Counted from the first letter of the stretch, positions 33,764 to 42,869 are shown. The stretch: 64,000 nt of DNA from Streptomyces sp. HNM0575 (GCF_012726265.1 NZ_JAASAG010000005.1:310001-374000), one strand, 5' to 3'. Numbers and translations are program-made. Notes: generated by a model from the letters alone, not told the origin.

Positions 33764-34774
33764 TCAGGCCTCGGCGGGGGCGAGCACGATGTCGAACCGG
33801 ACCGTGGACCAAGTGTCCTCCACAGCGCGGCCGTCGGGGGTGGGCGTGCCGGCCGGACGGCGCTCGAAGTCCTTGACGAGCGACTCCTTCACGCCGAAGA
33901 CGGTGTCGGACTCCAGGAGTTCGTCGCCGCGCACGAAGATGTGCGTGACCAGCGTGCGGTACCCCTCGGCGACCGCCATGAAATGCAGGTGGGAGGCGCG
34001 CATCGGGGAGCGGCCGACCGCGGAGAGCATCTCTCCCACGGGCCCGTCGTGCGGGATGGCATACGGGGTCGGCGTGATCGCCCAGAACCGGTACTCCCCG
34101 TCGGGCCCGCTGAAGAGGTGGGCCCTGGCGGCGGTGCGGCCGTCCGCGTACTGCACGTCGTAGAAGCCGTCCCCGTCGGCCTCCCACACCTCGATCCGGG
34201 CGCCGGGGACCGGGGCGCCGTCGGTGCCGCGGACCGTTCCCTCCACCCAGCACGGCTCGCCGGGCGCCCCGCCCGCGATGTCGTCGCCGAGCCGGACGAG
34301 GGGAGCGTCGTCGACGAAGAACGGTCCGAAGACGGTCGCCTCCGTGGCGTCGCCGTGTGCACGGTTGTTGACCGTGATCGTCTGCATCGAGGCGCCGAGG
34401 GTGTCGGAGAGCAGGATGAACTCCTGCCGCTTGTCGTCGGTGATCCGCCCGATCCGGGTGAGGAACTCGATGCCCTTCTGCCACTCCTCCTCGGTGAGAC
34501 GTACCTCGCGGACGAAGGCGTGCAGATGCCGGGTGAGCGCCCCCATCAGCTCCTTGAGCCGAGGGTCGGCGCAGTCGTCGTACGAGCGCAGCACCCGCTC
34601 CAGGAGTTCCTGCTCGCGGCGGTCCTGCTCGGCGGCGGCCGCCCCCGTCTCCCCGGCGGTCTCCGTCCCGGCGGCGGTCTCCGTTTCCCCGGGGGTCTCC
34701 GTCCCGGCGGCGGTCCGTGTCTCGGAAGCTTCGTGCGTCTCGGCGGTGTCGGCTGCGCCGTCGCTCGGGGTCAT
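33764..34774 (-). CDS. Intradiol dioxygenase, hydroxyquinol 1,2-dioxygenase type
   Basis: A 336-residue intradiol ring-cleavage dioxygenase. The N-terminal helical dimerisation domain and the catalytic domain (EPCWVEGTVRGTDGAPVPGARIEVWEADGDGFYDVQY) are complete. Non-heme iron ligands are expected at a Tyr in FYDVQY/TPYAIP and at the two His of SHLHFM. About 50 extra N-terminal residues are a low-complexity Thr/Glu/Ala repeat (AGTETPGETET type). It should open hydroxyquinol to maleylacetate, the substrate of the next gene. The ATG overlaps the preceding stop by 4 bp. Confidence 0.85.
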   Translation of the reverse strand: MTPSDGAADTAETHEASETRTAAGTETPGETETAAGTETAGETGAAAAEQDRREQELLERVLRSYDDCADPRLKELMGALTRHLHAFVREVRLTEEEWQKGIEFLTRIGRITDDKRQEFILLSDTLGASMQTITVNNRAHGDATEATVFGPFFVDDAPLVRLGDDIAGGAPGEPCWVEGTVRGTDGAPVPGARIEVWEADGDGFYDVQYADGRTAARAHLFSGPDGEYRFWAITPTPYAIPHDGPVGEMLSAVGRSPMRASHLHFMAVAEGYRTLVTHIFVRGDELLESDTVFGVKESLVKDFERRPAGTPTPDGRAVEDTWSTVRFDIVLAPAEA

Positions 34775-35853
34775 CGGGGGTCGGCTCCTTCCCAGGCCGC
34801 CCGCAGCAGTGCGGACAGGCCGTCGGCGGTCACGGGTCGCGGGTTTCCCGCGGGTACGGCGCCCAGCACGGCCTCGGCGGCGGCCGGGATCCCCTCCTCG
34901 GGCATGCCGAGGTCGCGCAGGCAGTCGGGGGCGTTCACCTTGGAGCGCAGCCGGGCCAGCCCGCCGAGCGCGGTGCCTTCGCCCAGCGCAGCGGCGATGC
35001 GCAGCTCCGCCTCAGGCGCCGAGGGCGCGTTGAAGCCGAGCACGTGCGGCAGCACCACCGCGTGGGTCTGCGCGTGCGGCAGGTCGAACATGCCGCCGAG
35101 CACATGGCAGATCTTGTGATGCAGTCCGGAACCGGCGGACGCGAAGGCCACCGCCGTCAAGTAGGCGCCGTAGAGGGTGAGTTCACGCCCCTTCAGCCCC
35201 TCCGGGTCGGCGACCACCTGCGGCAGCCCGGTCCGCAGCGCCCCGATGCCCTCCGCGGCGAGCGCCCGGTCGACCGGGTCGGCGCGCGGGGCCCACATCG
35301 AATCCACGCCGTGCGCGAGGGCGTTGAGCCCGGAGGAGACGCTGAGGTCCACCGGCAGCGTCGTCAGCAGCGAGGCGTCGTACACGATCGTGCGGGGGAG
35401 CACCCGTGCGTCGACGCCGGTGGTCTTGCGGCCGTCCTCGGTGAGCCCCCAGACGTCGGTGGCCTCCGAGCCGGCGTACGTCGTCGGCACCGCCACGACC
35501 GGGAGCCCGGTCGTGAGCGCGACGGCCTTGGCGAGCCCGGTGGTCGACCCGCCGCCGACGCAGACCAGCGCGTCCGCCTCGTGCTCCCGCGCGGCGGCGC
35601 GGGCCCGCTCGGCGACCGGCACCGGCACGTGCATCGCGACCTCGTGATGCCAGTGCGCGACCGGGAGGCCGCCCGCGATCCGCCGGGCCGGCTCCTGCTC
35701 GGGCGCCGCGGCGACGACCATCACACGGGAGGCGCCGAGGGCCGTGACCTCCTCGCCGAGCGCCGTCGCCGCCTCGCCGGCGGCGAACCGGACCCGCTGC
35801 GCAAGCGTGTCGTGCGTGAAGTGCATCCCTGCGCGGGAGTCGGGAGAAGTCAT
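34771..35853 (-). CDS. Maleylacetate reductase
   Basis: A 360-residue iron-type alcohol dehydrogenase family protein. The nucleotide-binding GGGSTTGLAKAVAL, the PTTYAGSEATDVWG block, and the histidine-rich region GSGLHHKICHVLGG ... LPHAQTHAVVLPHV are all typical of maleylacetate reductases. It reduces maleylacetate to 3-oxoadipate with NAD(P)H. Four-base overlaps couple it to the monooxygenase upstream and the dioxygenase downstream, so the three genes form one catabolic operon. Confidence 0.88.
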   Translation of the reverse strand: MTSPDSRAGMHFTHDTLAQRVRFAAGEAATALGEEVTALGASRVMVVAAAPEQEPARRIAGGLPVAHWHHEVAMHVPVPVAERARAAAREHEADALVCVGGGSTTGLAKAVALTTGLPVVAVPTTYAGSEATDVWGLTEDGRKTTGVDARVLPRTIVYDASLLTTLPVDLSVSSGLNALAHGVDSMWAPRADPVDRALAAEGIGALRTGLPQVVADPEGLKGRELTLYGAYLTAVAFASAGSGLHHKICHVLGGMFDLPHAQTHAVVLPHVLGFNAPSAPEAELRIAAALGEGTALGGLARLRSKVNAPDCLRDLGMPEEGIPAAAEAVLGAVPAGNPRPVTADGLSALLRAAWEGADPR

Positions 35854-37064
35854 CGTGTGCCCGTGCTCTCTGCGAGTGCGTCGTCGGGGTCGTAACCGTA
35901 GATCCAGCCGTTGGCCACCAGCGGATCGGCGTCCGTGAAGGATGCGTCGCGGGCCCGCTGCTCGGGTCCGTCGGGCAGGTGGTTGACGAACGACCGGGCG
36001 TGGCTGACCTCTTGGAGGCGGGTCGTACGGGGAATCCGCAGCGCCTCGTAGCGGCGCAGCGCACCCGGCGGATCGCCGGGCCCGTCGGCGAGGCAGCGGG
36101 CGAGGACGGCGGCGTCCTCGACGGCCTGGGCGGCGCCCTGCGCGAAGAAGGGGAACATCGGGTGGGCCGCGTCGCCGAGGAGGGTGGCGGGGCCCTGGCT
36201 CCAACTCCGCAGCGGTGCCCGGTCCAGCAGGGCCCAACGTCCCGGTGTGCCGGCCGCGCGGATCAGCTCGGTGAGCCGTGGGTCCCAGCCTTCGAACTCG
36301 GCCAGGAACTCCTCCACCGTCGCGGTCGCGGTCCACGACTCGACGGCCTCGTCTCCCGCGGGAGCGAACGCGACGAGATTCACCAGCCGCCCCGCCGAGA
36401 CGGGATAGTGCACCAGGTGGCGGCCCGGCCCGATCCAGAGCGTCTGGGCTTCGCGCCGGGCGAAGGCAGGTGCCCGCTCGGACGGTACGAGGGCGCGGAA
36501 GGCGCAGAGGCCCGAGTACGCGGCCGGTGAGCACCCGGCGATCGTTCCGCGCACGACGGAGTGGATCCCGTCCGCCCCGATCACGACGTCGGGTTCGGCG
36601 GTGCCGCCGTCGGCGAAGCGCACTACGGGCCGCCCGCCGTCGCGGAAGGTGAGGTCCACGCACCGCTTGCCGCGGCGGACGCCGCCGTCGGGGACGGCCG
36701 ACCGCAGGACCTCCAGCAGGTCGGCGCGGTGCGCGGTGTAGGTGTGCTCGCCGTACAGCCGCTCGCAGGCGGAGGCGAGGTCCTCGGCGGAGAGCACCGT
36801 GCCGTTCTGCCAGCGGCGGAACTCCCAGCCGGTGCCGAGCCGTACGGCACGGCGCAGGAAGTCCTCCAGCACGCCGAGCCGGCGCAGCAGCCGGACCGCG
36901 TTCGGGGCCACCACCAGTCCCGCACCGACCTCTTTCAGCTCCGGCGCCTGTTCGTAGACGGTGGCGGCCATCCCTTCACGACGGAGGAAGGCGGCGGCCG
37001 CGAGCCCGCCGATCCCACCGCCCAGGATCGCGATCCGCGGGCTCTCCGCCCCTGCGTCGGCCAT
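35850..37064 (-). CDS. FAD-dependent hydroxybenzoate/resorcinol-type monooxygenase
   Basis: A 404-residue class A flavin monooxygenase: ILGGGIGGLAAAAFL, the GADGIHSVVRGT block, and TLLGDAAHPMFPFFAQGAAQAVEDAA. As first gene ahead of hydroxyquinol dioxygenase and maleylacetate reductase, it should form hydroxyquinol from resorcinol, a dihydroxybenzoate (decarboxylating) or a similar phenol. The ATG at 37064 is chosen for the GGAG 5 bases upstream rather than the longer open frame. It is related to the cluster enzyme at 19367-20677 but lacks the repeat tail. No dedicated regulator is adjacent. Confidence 0.85.
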   Translation of the reverse strand: MADAGAESPRIAILGGGIGGLAAAAFLRREGMAATVYEQAPELKEVGAGLVVAPNAVRLLRRLGVLEDFLRRAVRLGTGWEFRRWQNGTVLSAEDLASACERLYGEHTYTAHRADLLEVLRSAVPDGGVRRGKRCVDLTFRDGGRPVVRFADGGTAEPDVVIGADGIHSVVRGTIAGCSPAAYSGLCAFRALVPSERAPAFARREAQTLWIGPGRHLVHYPVSAGRLVNLVAFAPAGDEAVESWTATATVEEFLAEFEGWDPRLTELIRAAGTPGRWALLDRAPLRSWSQGPATLLGDAAHPMFPFFAQGAAQAVEDAAVLARCLADGPGDPPGALRRYEALRIPRTTRLQEVSHARSFVNHLPDGPEQRARDASFTDADPLVANGWIYGYDPDDALAESTGTR

Positions 37065-37210
37065 CTGCACTCCGCTTCTGCTCGGCGGCCCGGTGGTGTC
37101 ATGGTGCACCGGGGCGCCGTCCCGGCAGGAAGCGACGTTCATCCTATGGACATGCGCTTCGGGGCGGCCCGGCCCGTCGCCGACGGCAGCGGCCGTGCCG
37201 TCGCGGCGGT

Positions 37211-39895
37211 TCAGCCGAGGATCTCCACGTGCCCGTCGGTTCCGTGAACGCGGATCCGCTGTCCGTCCTTGATCAGCCGGGTGGCCCGCTCCACGCCCAC
37301 CACGGCGGGCAGGCCGTACTCCCGCGCGATCACCGCCCCGTGCGTCATGAGGCCGCCCACCTCCGTCACCAGTCCGGCGACCGTGACGAACAGCGGCGTC
37401 CAGCTGGGGTCGGTGTAGGCGGTTACCAGGATGTCGCCCGCTTCGAGCCCGGCCTGCGTCATGTCGGTGAGGACGCGGGCGCGGCCCTCGACGACACCGG
37501 CCGAGACCGGCACGCCGGGCAGTGCGCCGGGCGGGGCGTCATCGCGCGCGTACCGGCCGGTGACGGCCTCGCCGTCCGAGGTGAGGACCCGGGGCGGCGT
37601 GAGCGCCTCGTACGACCGGAACGCCTCCCGCCGTTCCAGCACGAGCCCGGCGTCCGCCTCGCCGGTTCGCACGACCTCCCGCAGCTCCTGGAACCGGAGG
37701 AAGAAGACGTCCTCCTTCTCGCGCAGGGCGCCGGAACCGACGAGGCGCTCGGCTTCCCGTAGCAGCGCCTGCTTGTACTCGGAATAGCGGCTGATCATCC
37801 CGTACTTGGGGTATTCCCGGTAGCCGGTGAAGGCGCGGACGCGGTCGATCATGCGCTTGGTCTCCGCGGCCTTCTCCTCGCCGTCCGGCAGGGCGCGCAA
37901 CCGCGTCAGGATCTCCTGTTCCTTCCGCCGCGACTCCCGGCGTCCCTCCACGAAGCGCCGCTTGCCGGCGCCCGGTTCGAAGTTCCTGATGTGGCCGAGG
38001 AGGGTGGGCACGAGCATGACGGGACGCTCGCTCCAGCGCGTCCTGGTGATGTCGATCTCGCCGGCGCAGCGCATCCCGTACTCGTCGAGGTAGCCCCGTA
38101 CGGCATCACGCGCCTCCCGGCCGCCGACCAGCCCGGTCAGCTCGTCCAGGAAGCCGTCGTCCTCCCGGCCTTCGTCCACGACACGGTGCAGGAAGTCCAC
38201 GACCTCGGCGTGCGGCCGTACGGTGTCCGCCACGTCGAGGAGGGCCAGTCCCATCTCCGAGGTGACGTTGTGGGGGACGGACTGCGCGAGCACGTCGGCC
38301 GCGTTCTTCTCGCCCAGCCACGTCTCCAGATGGTCGTTGAGCCACCAGGTCGCCTCCATCCCCGCCATGATCGCCTGGATGCTCTCCGGGGCGAACAGGA
38401 TGCGCTTCAGCTCCGCGATGTCGGCCGCGATGAAGTCGAACAGCTCCGGCCCGGACACGTTCCGGATCTCCCGCTTGAGGGCCGCGATGGACGCCCGGCT
38501 CTCCTGGATCAGCCGGGTGACCAGGGCCGGATCGGTCTCGACCGGGTCCGTCTCGACCGGGTCCGTCTCGACCGGGTCCGTCTCGACGGGGTCCGTCTCG
38601 ACGGGGGCGGGCGGGTCCCCGGCGGGTGCGTCGCCGGAAGCCTCGTCGGGGAGCGGCGAGCGGAGGAAGCCGTCGCGGTCGAGGACGCTCTGCAGCGCGT
38701 CCCCGGTCAGCGGGTCCGATCGCCTCAGGGTCTCCAGGAGACTCGTGCGGCCCGAGAAGGACGCCACGGCGGAGGCCACGTCGACGAAGAGCCGTCCGCC
38801 GGCCTCGTGCATCGGCTTCGGCGTCGTCAGCTGCCACAGGGAGAGCCCCAGCGGCTTCATCGCGTCGGTCATCATCTGCTGGTGACCGACGGAGAGATAG
38901 ACGTGGTTCTCCCCGTCGTCGTTCGCGGGAATCGGGAACAGGGTGGTGATCGGGCGGCTCTGGACGAGGTGGAACTCCCCGCCGGCCAGGCACCATTCGA
39001 TGTCCTGGGGACTCCCGAAGTGCTCTTCGACCCGCCGGCCCAGCCGCACCAGGCGCACGACTTCCGCGTCCGTGAGAGCGGGCTGGGTCTGCCGCCGCGG
39101 ATCGACCGCCACGTCCCGGGTACCGCCCTCCGGCGACGCCTGGACGGAGCGCTGCTTGGCGGCGACCGCCGTGGTGACGACCCGGTCGTCGCGCACCGTG
39201 TGGACGTCCCCGGGGACCAGACCGGAGACGAGCGCCTCGCCGAGCCCCAACCCGGCTTCCACGGTGGCGATCTTCCGGTTCGAGGTCACGGGGTCCGCGG
39301 TGAACAGGACGCCGGCCGCGTCCGGGAACACCATCCGCTGTACGACCACGGCCATCGATACCTTCCGGTGGTCGAAGCCGTTGCGGCACCGGTAGGTCAC
39401 CGCCCGCTCGCTGAACAGCGAGGCCCAGCAACGCAGTACGTGCCCGATGACCGCCTCCGGACCGACGACGTTCAGGTACGTGTCCTGCTGGCCCGCGAAG
39501 GACGCGGTCGGCAGGTCCTCGGCCGTCGCGCTGGAACGCACCGCGTACGAGCCGTACTCGCCGAGCCGGGCGACCGCTTCGCCGATCGCCGCCACGAGAT
39601 CGCCGGGCATCCGGACGCCTTCGACGACGCGGCGGATCCCGGCGCTCACGGTGCGGATCGCCTCGTGGTCGTCGGGCTTCACGCTTGACAGCAGCTCCAG
39701 TTGGGCCTCGATCGACGGCGCCTCGGCCACGACCCGCTGGAAGGCGCCGGTCGTCACGCAGAAGCCGTCCGGCACGCGGACGCCGCCGATTCGCGAGAGC
39801 TCGGCGAGGTGCACTCCCTTTCCGCCGACGTCTCCCGCATTCGACGAGTTGATTTGCTCGAAACCGATCACGTCGCCCAATTCCGTTTCCCCCAT
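37211..39895 (-). CDS. rph: Rifampin phosphotransferase-like PEP-utilising enzyme
   Basis: An 894-residue protein with the three-part layout of RPH: an N-terminal ATP-grasp domain (VGGKGVHLAEL, YAVRSSATAEDLPTASFAGQQDT), a central substrate-binding helical domain, and a C-terminal swivelling domain with the phosphocarrier histidine in GGLMTHGAVIAREYGLPAVVGV (His852). RPH phosphorylates the ansa chain of rifamycins and inactivates them. An unusual repeat of VETDP pentapeptides lies near the domain 1-2 border. The ATG at 39895 is chosen by homology to the family N terminus. I did not find the rifamycin-associated 19-bp element upstream. PEP-synthase activity on another substrate cannot be excluded. 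Confidence 0.85.
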   Translation of the reverse strand: MGETELGDVIGFEQINSSNAGDVGGKGVHLAELSRIGGVRVPDGFCVTTGAFQRVVAEAPSIEAQLELLSSVKPDDHEAIRTVSAGIRRVVEGVRMPGDLVAAIGEAVARLGEYGSYAVRSSATAEDLPTASFAGQQDTYLNVVGPEAVIGHVLRCWASLFSERAVTYRCRNGFDHRKVSMAVVVQRMVFPDAAGVLFTADPVTSNRKIATVEAGLGLGEALVSGLVPGDVHTVRDDRVVTTAVAAKQRSVQASPEGGTRDVAVDPRRQTQPALTDAEVVRLVRLGRRVEEHFGSPQDIEWCLAGGEFHLVQSRPITTLFPIPANDDGENHVYLSVGHQQMMTDAMKPLGLSLWQLTTPKPMHEAGGRLFVDVASAVASFSGRTSLLETLRRSDPLTGDALQSVLDRDGFLRSPLPDEASGDAPAGDPPAPVETDPVETDPVETDPVETDPVETDPALVTRLIQESRASIAALKREIRNVSGPELFDFIAADIAELKRILFAPESIQAIMAGMEATWWLNDHLETWLGEKNAADVLAQSVPHNVTSEMGLALLDVADTVRPHAEVVDFLHRVVDEGREDDGFLDELTGLVGGREARDAVRGYLDEYGMRCAGEIDITRTRWSERPVMLVPTLLGHIRNFEPGAGKRRFVEGRRESRRKEQEILTRLRALPDGEEKAAETKRMIDRVRAFTGYREYPKYGMISRYSEYKQALLREAERLVGSGALREKEDVFFLRFQELREVVRTGEADAGLVLERREAFRSYEALTPPRVLTSDGEAVTGRYARDDAPPGALPGVPVSAGVVEGRARVLTDMTQAGLEAGDILVTAYTDPSWTPLFVTVAGLVTEVGGLMTHGAVIAREYGLPAVVGVERATRLIKDGQRIRVHGTDGHVEILG
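38534..38605. repeat. 15-bp tandem repeat within rph
   Basis: Nearly five copies of GTCCGTCTCGACCGG (last copies with single changes) encode repeating VETDP in the linker after the ATP-binding domain. The unit is a multiple of three, so copy changes keep the frame. Confidence 0.85.
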
Positions 39896-40251
39896 CGTCC
39901 GTCGGCCGGTTCGCAACGGCGGCAAGTATGGAGCACTTTTCGGAATCTCATGAGAAGCGCGAATCTGCTATAAAGTGAAACCGGCGGGGAGCGGTGCGCC
40001 GACTGCCCCCGACCTTCCTGCGAAGCACCGGGCTCGATGCCCAACAAGCGGCGCGCTCCGGCGCTTTGGGCCGTAGGTCTCCCAGGCCACGTCCCGGCCA
40101 CACCCCGGGCTCCGACCGCGGACGAGCCCGTCCCCTCCCCGCACCGGGGACCTCTCGCGCCGCTCCGCTCTCAGCGTTCTCACAGGGAACTCACAGGGAA
40201 CTCACAGGGAACTCAAAGGCAACGCTCAGGAAGAGCGCACAGTCTGTGCGT
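39896..40251. promoter_or_regulatory. 356-bp divergent region between rph and the response regulator
   Basis: No gene is supported. On the rph side it is AT-rich and holds a 10-bp palindrome TCTCATGAGA (39946-39955). On the response-regulator side it ends in four 11-bp direct repeats. The middle (about 40000-40170) is GC-rich with nothing recognisable. Confidence 0.5.
40179..40222 (+). promoter_or_regulatory. Four tandem 11-bp repeats, probable response-regulator box
   Basis: CTCACAGGGAA occurs three times exactly (40179-40189, 40190-40200, 40201-40211), followed by CTCAAAGGCAA (40212-40222). Eleven-bp direct repeats are the usual binding pattern of OmpR/PhoP-family regulators. The array ends 29 bases before the start of such a regulator, which suggests autoregulation. 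Confidence 0.75.
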
Positions 40252-41079
40252 ATGAACGATGCCCCAGCTTCCCGTCACCGTCGCTCCCGGGTTCTCGTCG
40301 TCGACGACGAGGAGGCGCTGACCGACCTGCTGTCGATGGCCCTGCGCTACGAGGGCTGGGAGACGCGGGGGGAGGGCGACGGTGGCTCGGCGCTGCGCAC
40401 CGCGCGGGAGTGGCGGCCGGACGCGGTGGTCCTGGACGTGATGCTGCCGGACATGGACGGGCTGGCGGTGCTCGGCGGGCTGCGGCGGGAGCTGCCCGAG
40501 ATCCCCGTGCTGTTCCTCACGGCCAAGGACGCGCTGGAGGACCGTCTCGCCGGGCTGACGGCCGGTGGCGACGACTACGTCACCAAGCCCTTCTCCCTCG
40601 AAGAGCTGGTCGCACGGCTTCGCGGGCTGCTGCGCAGATCGGGGGCGCTGACGGTGCGGCCGGAGTCCGTACTCGTCGTCGGCGACCTCACCCTCGACGA
40701 GGAGAGCCATGAGGTGACGCGCGGCGGCGCCGAGATCGAGCTGACCGCGACCGAGTTCGAGCTGCTGCGCTACCTGATGCGGAATCCCCGCAGGGTGCTG
40801 AGCAAGCTCCAGATCCTGGACCGGGTCTGGCACTACGACTTCGGAGGCCGGGCCAACGTCGTCGAGCTGTACATCTCGTATCTGCGGCGGAAGATCGACG
40901 CGGGCCGGGCGCCGATGATCCACACCCGCCGGGGTGCCGGCTACCTCATCAAGCCCGCGCTCGACGAGCGCGCCGAAGCGGCGGAGCCGGGCGGGCGAGA
41001 GGGTCCCGCGAACTCCCCGTACGAGCCGCGAGGCGCGACCGAGCAGGGGCGGCGCCACGAGGGCGGTGACGGGCCGTGA
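40252..41079 (+). CDS. OmpR/PhoP-family response regulator
   Basis: A 275-residue regulator. The receiver domain (about 12-128) has the acidic pair DD at 18-19, phospho-acceptor Asp62 in VVLDVMLPDMDG, and the lysine in DYVTKPF. A winged-helix trans_reg_C domain follows (ELTATEFELLRYLMRNP, VVELYISYLRRKID, HTRRGAGYLIKP), then a disordered tail of about 40 residues. The ATG at 40252 is used; a GTG two codons upstream is possible. It is coupled by a 4-bp overlap to its sensor kinase. The 11-bp repeats upstream of itself and of the glycosyltransferase gene suggest its regulon. Confidence 0.92.
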   Translation: MNDAPASRHRRSRVLVVDDEEALTDLLSMALRYEGWETRGEGDGGSALRTAREWRPDAVVLDVMLPDMDGLAVLGGLRRELPEIPVLFLTAKDALEDRLAGLTAGGDDYVTKPFSLEELVARLRGLLRRSGALTVRPESVLVVGDLTLDEESHEVTRGGAEIELTATEFELLRYLMRNPRRVLSKLQILDRVWHYDFGGRANVVELYISYLRRKIDAGRAPMIHTRRGAGYLIKPALDERAEAAEPGGREGPANSPYEPRGATEQGRRHEGGDGP

Positions 41080-42869
41080 AGCCGCGGCCGTTCTCCCGGG
41101 AACGCAGGCGCCGGCCCCTGCGCACCCAGCTCGTCGTCTCGGCGGTCGCACTGCTCGCCGTGGTCTGCGCGGTGATCGGCACCGTGACCGCCATAGCGGT
41201 CGACACCTCGCTCAAGTCCCGCCTGGACGACGAACTGCGCGCTTCGGTGCAGCGTTCCCACGGCCCGCCGCACGGGCCCCGGCCGGACCCCGGCGATCTG
41301 CGGTTCGTCGCCATACCGGGGCAGCCCATCGGGACCGTCGGGGCCCGTACCGGGCAGGACGGCGATCTGACCGGTGCCGCGCGCAGCACGGACGCGGGCG
41401 GCGGCCCCAGCATGGACCTCTCCGACCGCCTGACCGGGCTGACGGCCGAGCAGAGCAGGGTGCTCGACGGCGTACCGCTCGACGGACATCCGCACACGGT
41501 GTCGCTGCCGGGCCTGGGCGACTACCGGGTCCAGTCCGGCGAGCTTCCCGGCGAGGAGGACGGTCTGCTGGTGGGGCTGCCGATGAGCGGTGTGAGCTCG
41601 ACCCTGGAGACGCTCGTGGTGGTCGAGGTGTGCGTCTCCGCGGCGGGCCTGCTCGCAGCCGGTCTCGCGGGGACAGCGATGGTACGGATCGCACTGCGCC
41701 CGCTGCGCCGTGTGGCGGCGACCGCGACCCAGGTGACCGAACTGCCCTTGCACAGCGGCGATGTGGAGCTGCCGCACCGGGTCTCGGAGCGCGACACGGA
41801 TCCGCGCACCGAGGTCGGGCAGGTCGGCGCCGCGCTCAACAGCATGCTGGGTCACGTCGGCGCGGCGCTGGAGGCGAGGCAGCAGAGCGAGACGCGCGTG
41901 CGGCAGTTCGTGGCGGACGCCAGCCATGAGCTGCGGACGCCGCTGGCCTCGATCCGGGGTTACGCCGAGCTGACGAGGCGGGTTTCGGGCGGCCCGGACC
42001 GGGGCCGGGACTGGGACCAGGACCGGGACGCGGCCTGGGATCAGGACCGGGACGCGGCCTGGGATCAGGGCCACGGCGACGACCACGGCGACGGCGACGG
42101 CCACCGCGACGGCGGCGACGACCACCACCTCGACCAGCACCACGCCCAACAGGCGACCCGTACCGGGAGCGCGGCCCTGGGCGAGTACAGCGCGCCGCAG
42201 GTGCGGTATGCGCTGCGGAGGATCGAGGCCGAGGCCACCCGCATGTCGGGCCTCGTGGACGATCTTCTGCTGCTGGCACGGCTGGACGCCGGCAGACCCC
42301 TGGAGTCCGCGGACGTGGATCTCTCGTCGCTCGTCGTGGACGCCGTGAGCGACGCTCGTGCGGCGGGCCGCAGCCATACGTGGCGGCTCGAACTCCCCGC
42401 CGAACCCGTCGAGTTGAGAGGCGACGGGAAGCGGCTTCAGCAAGTTCTGGTCAATCTGCTCGCCAACGCACGCACGCACACCCGTCCCGGCACCACGGTC
42501 ACCGCACGGCTGCGGCCCGAGCCCGCCGCAGGCGAGGTCGTCGTCGAGGTCGAGGACGACGGTCCCGGCATCCCGGCGGACGTACTGCCGCACATCTTCG
42601 AACGGTTCGCCCGTGGCGACGCCGCACGCTCCCGCGCTCACGGCAGCACGGGGCTCGGCCTGGCCATCGTGGAAGCCGTCGTCGTATCCCATCGCGGCAG
42701 GGTGACGGTGGACAGCGCGCAGGGGCGGACGGTGTTCGCCGTACGACTCCCGGCGGCGGCACCGGCGGGACCGGCCGGGCCCTCGCCCGATGCGGCACAT
42801 GCGCCCCGGCGGAAACATGCGCCCCAGGAGAACTCACAGCCCACGCACAGCCTCAGCACACCCTCCTGA
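41076..42869 (+). CDS. Membrane sensor histidine kinase with low-complexity insert
   Basis: A 597-residue kinase. Membrane segments at about 18-42 and 178-204 flank an extracytoplasmic sensor region; a HAMP-like stretch follows. The HisKA motif has phospho-acceptor His284 in DASHELRTPLASIRGY. The ATPase domain has the N box VNLLANARTH, G1 DDGPGIPADVLPHIFERF and G2 GSTGLGLAIV. Between the two helices of the dimerisation domain (about 306-366) lies an insert very rich in Asp, His and Gly with repeated WDQDRDAA. The GTG start overlaps the regulator stop. It probably controls the downstream surface-glycan genes. Ligand unknown. Confidence 0.92.
   Translation: MKPRPFSRERRRRPLRTQLVVSAVALLAVVCAVIGTVTAIAVDTSLKSRLDDELRASVQRSHGPPHGPRPDPGDLRFVAIPGQPIGTVGARTGQDGDLTGAARSTDAGGGPSMDLSDRLTGLTAEQSRVLDGVPLDGHPHTVSLPGLGDYRVQSGELPGEEDGLLVGLPMSGVSSTLETLVVVEVCVSAAGLLAAGLAGTAMVRIALRPLRRVAATATQVTELPLHSGDVELPHRVSERDTDPRTEVGQVGAALNSMLGHVGAALEARQQSETRVRQFVADASHELRTPLASIRGYAELTRRVSGGPDRGRDWDQDRDAAWDQDRDAAWDQGHGDDHGDGDGHRDGGDDHHLDQHHAQQATRTGSAALGEYSAPQVRYALRRIEAEATRMSGLVDDLLLLARLDAGRPLESADVDLSSLVVDAVSDARAAGRSHTWRLELPAEPVELRGDGKRLQQVLVNLLANARTHTRPGTTVTARLRPEPAAGEVVVEVEDDGPGIPADVLPHIFERFARGDAARSRAHGSTGLGLAIVEAVVVSHRGRVTVDSAQGRTVFAVRLPAAAPAGPAGPSPDAAHAPRRKHAPQENSQPTHSLSTPS
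42833..42865 (+). promoter_or_regulatory. Second set of 11-bp direct repeats upstream of the glycosyltransferase
   Basis: CTCACAGCCCA, CGCACAGCCTC and AGCACACCCTC follow each other at 11-bp intervals, sharing the nCACA-G/C core with the array at 40179-40222. They overlap the kinase 3' end, about 30 bases before the glycosyltransferase start. Confidence 0.6.

Noticed and set aside
39896..40251. Rifamycin-associated element upstream of the rph-like gene
   Set aside because: I looked for the 19-bp inverted repeat known upstream of rifamycin-inactivation genes and saw no convincing match.
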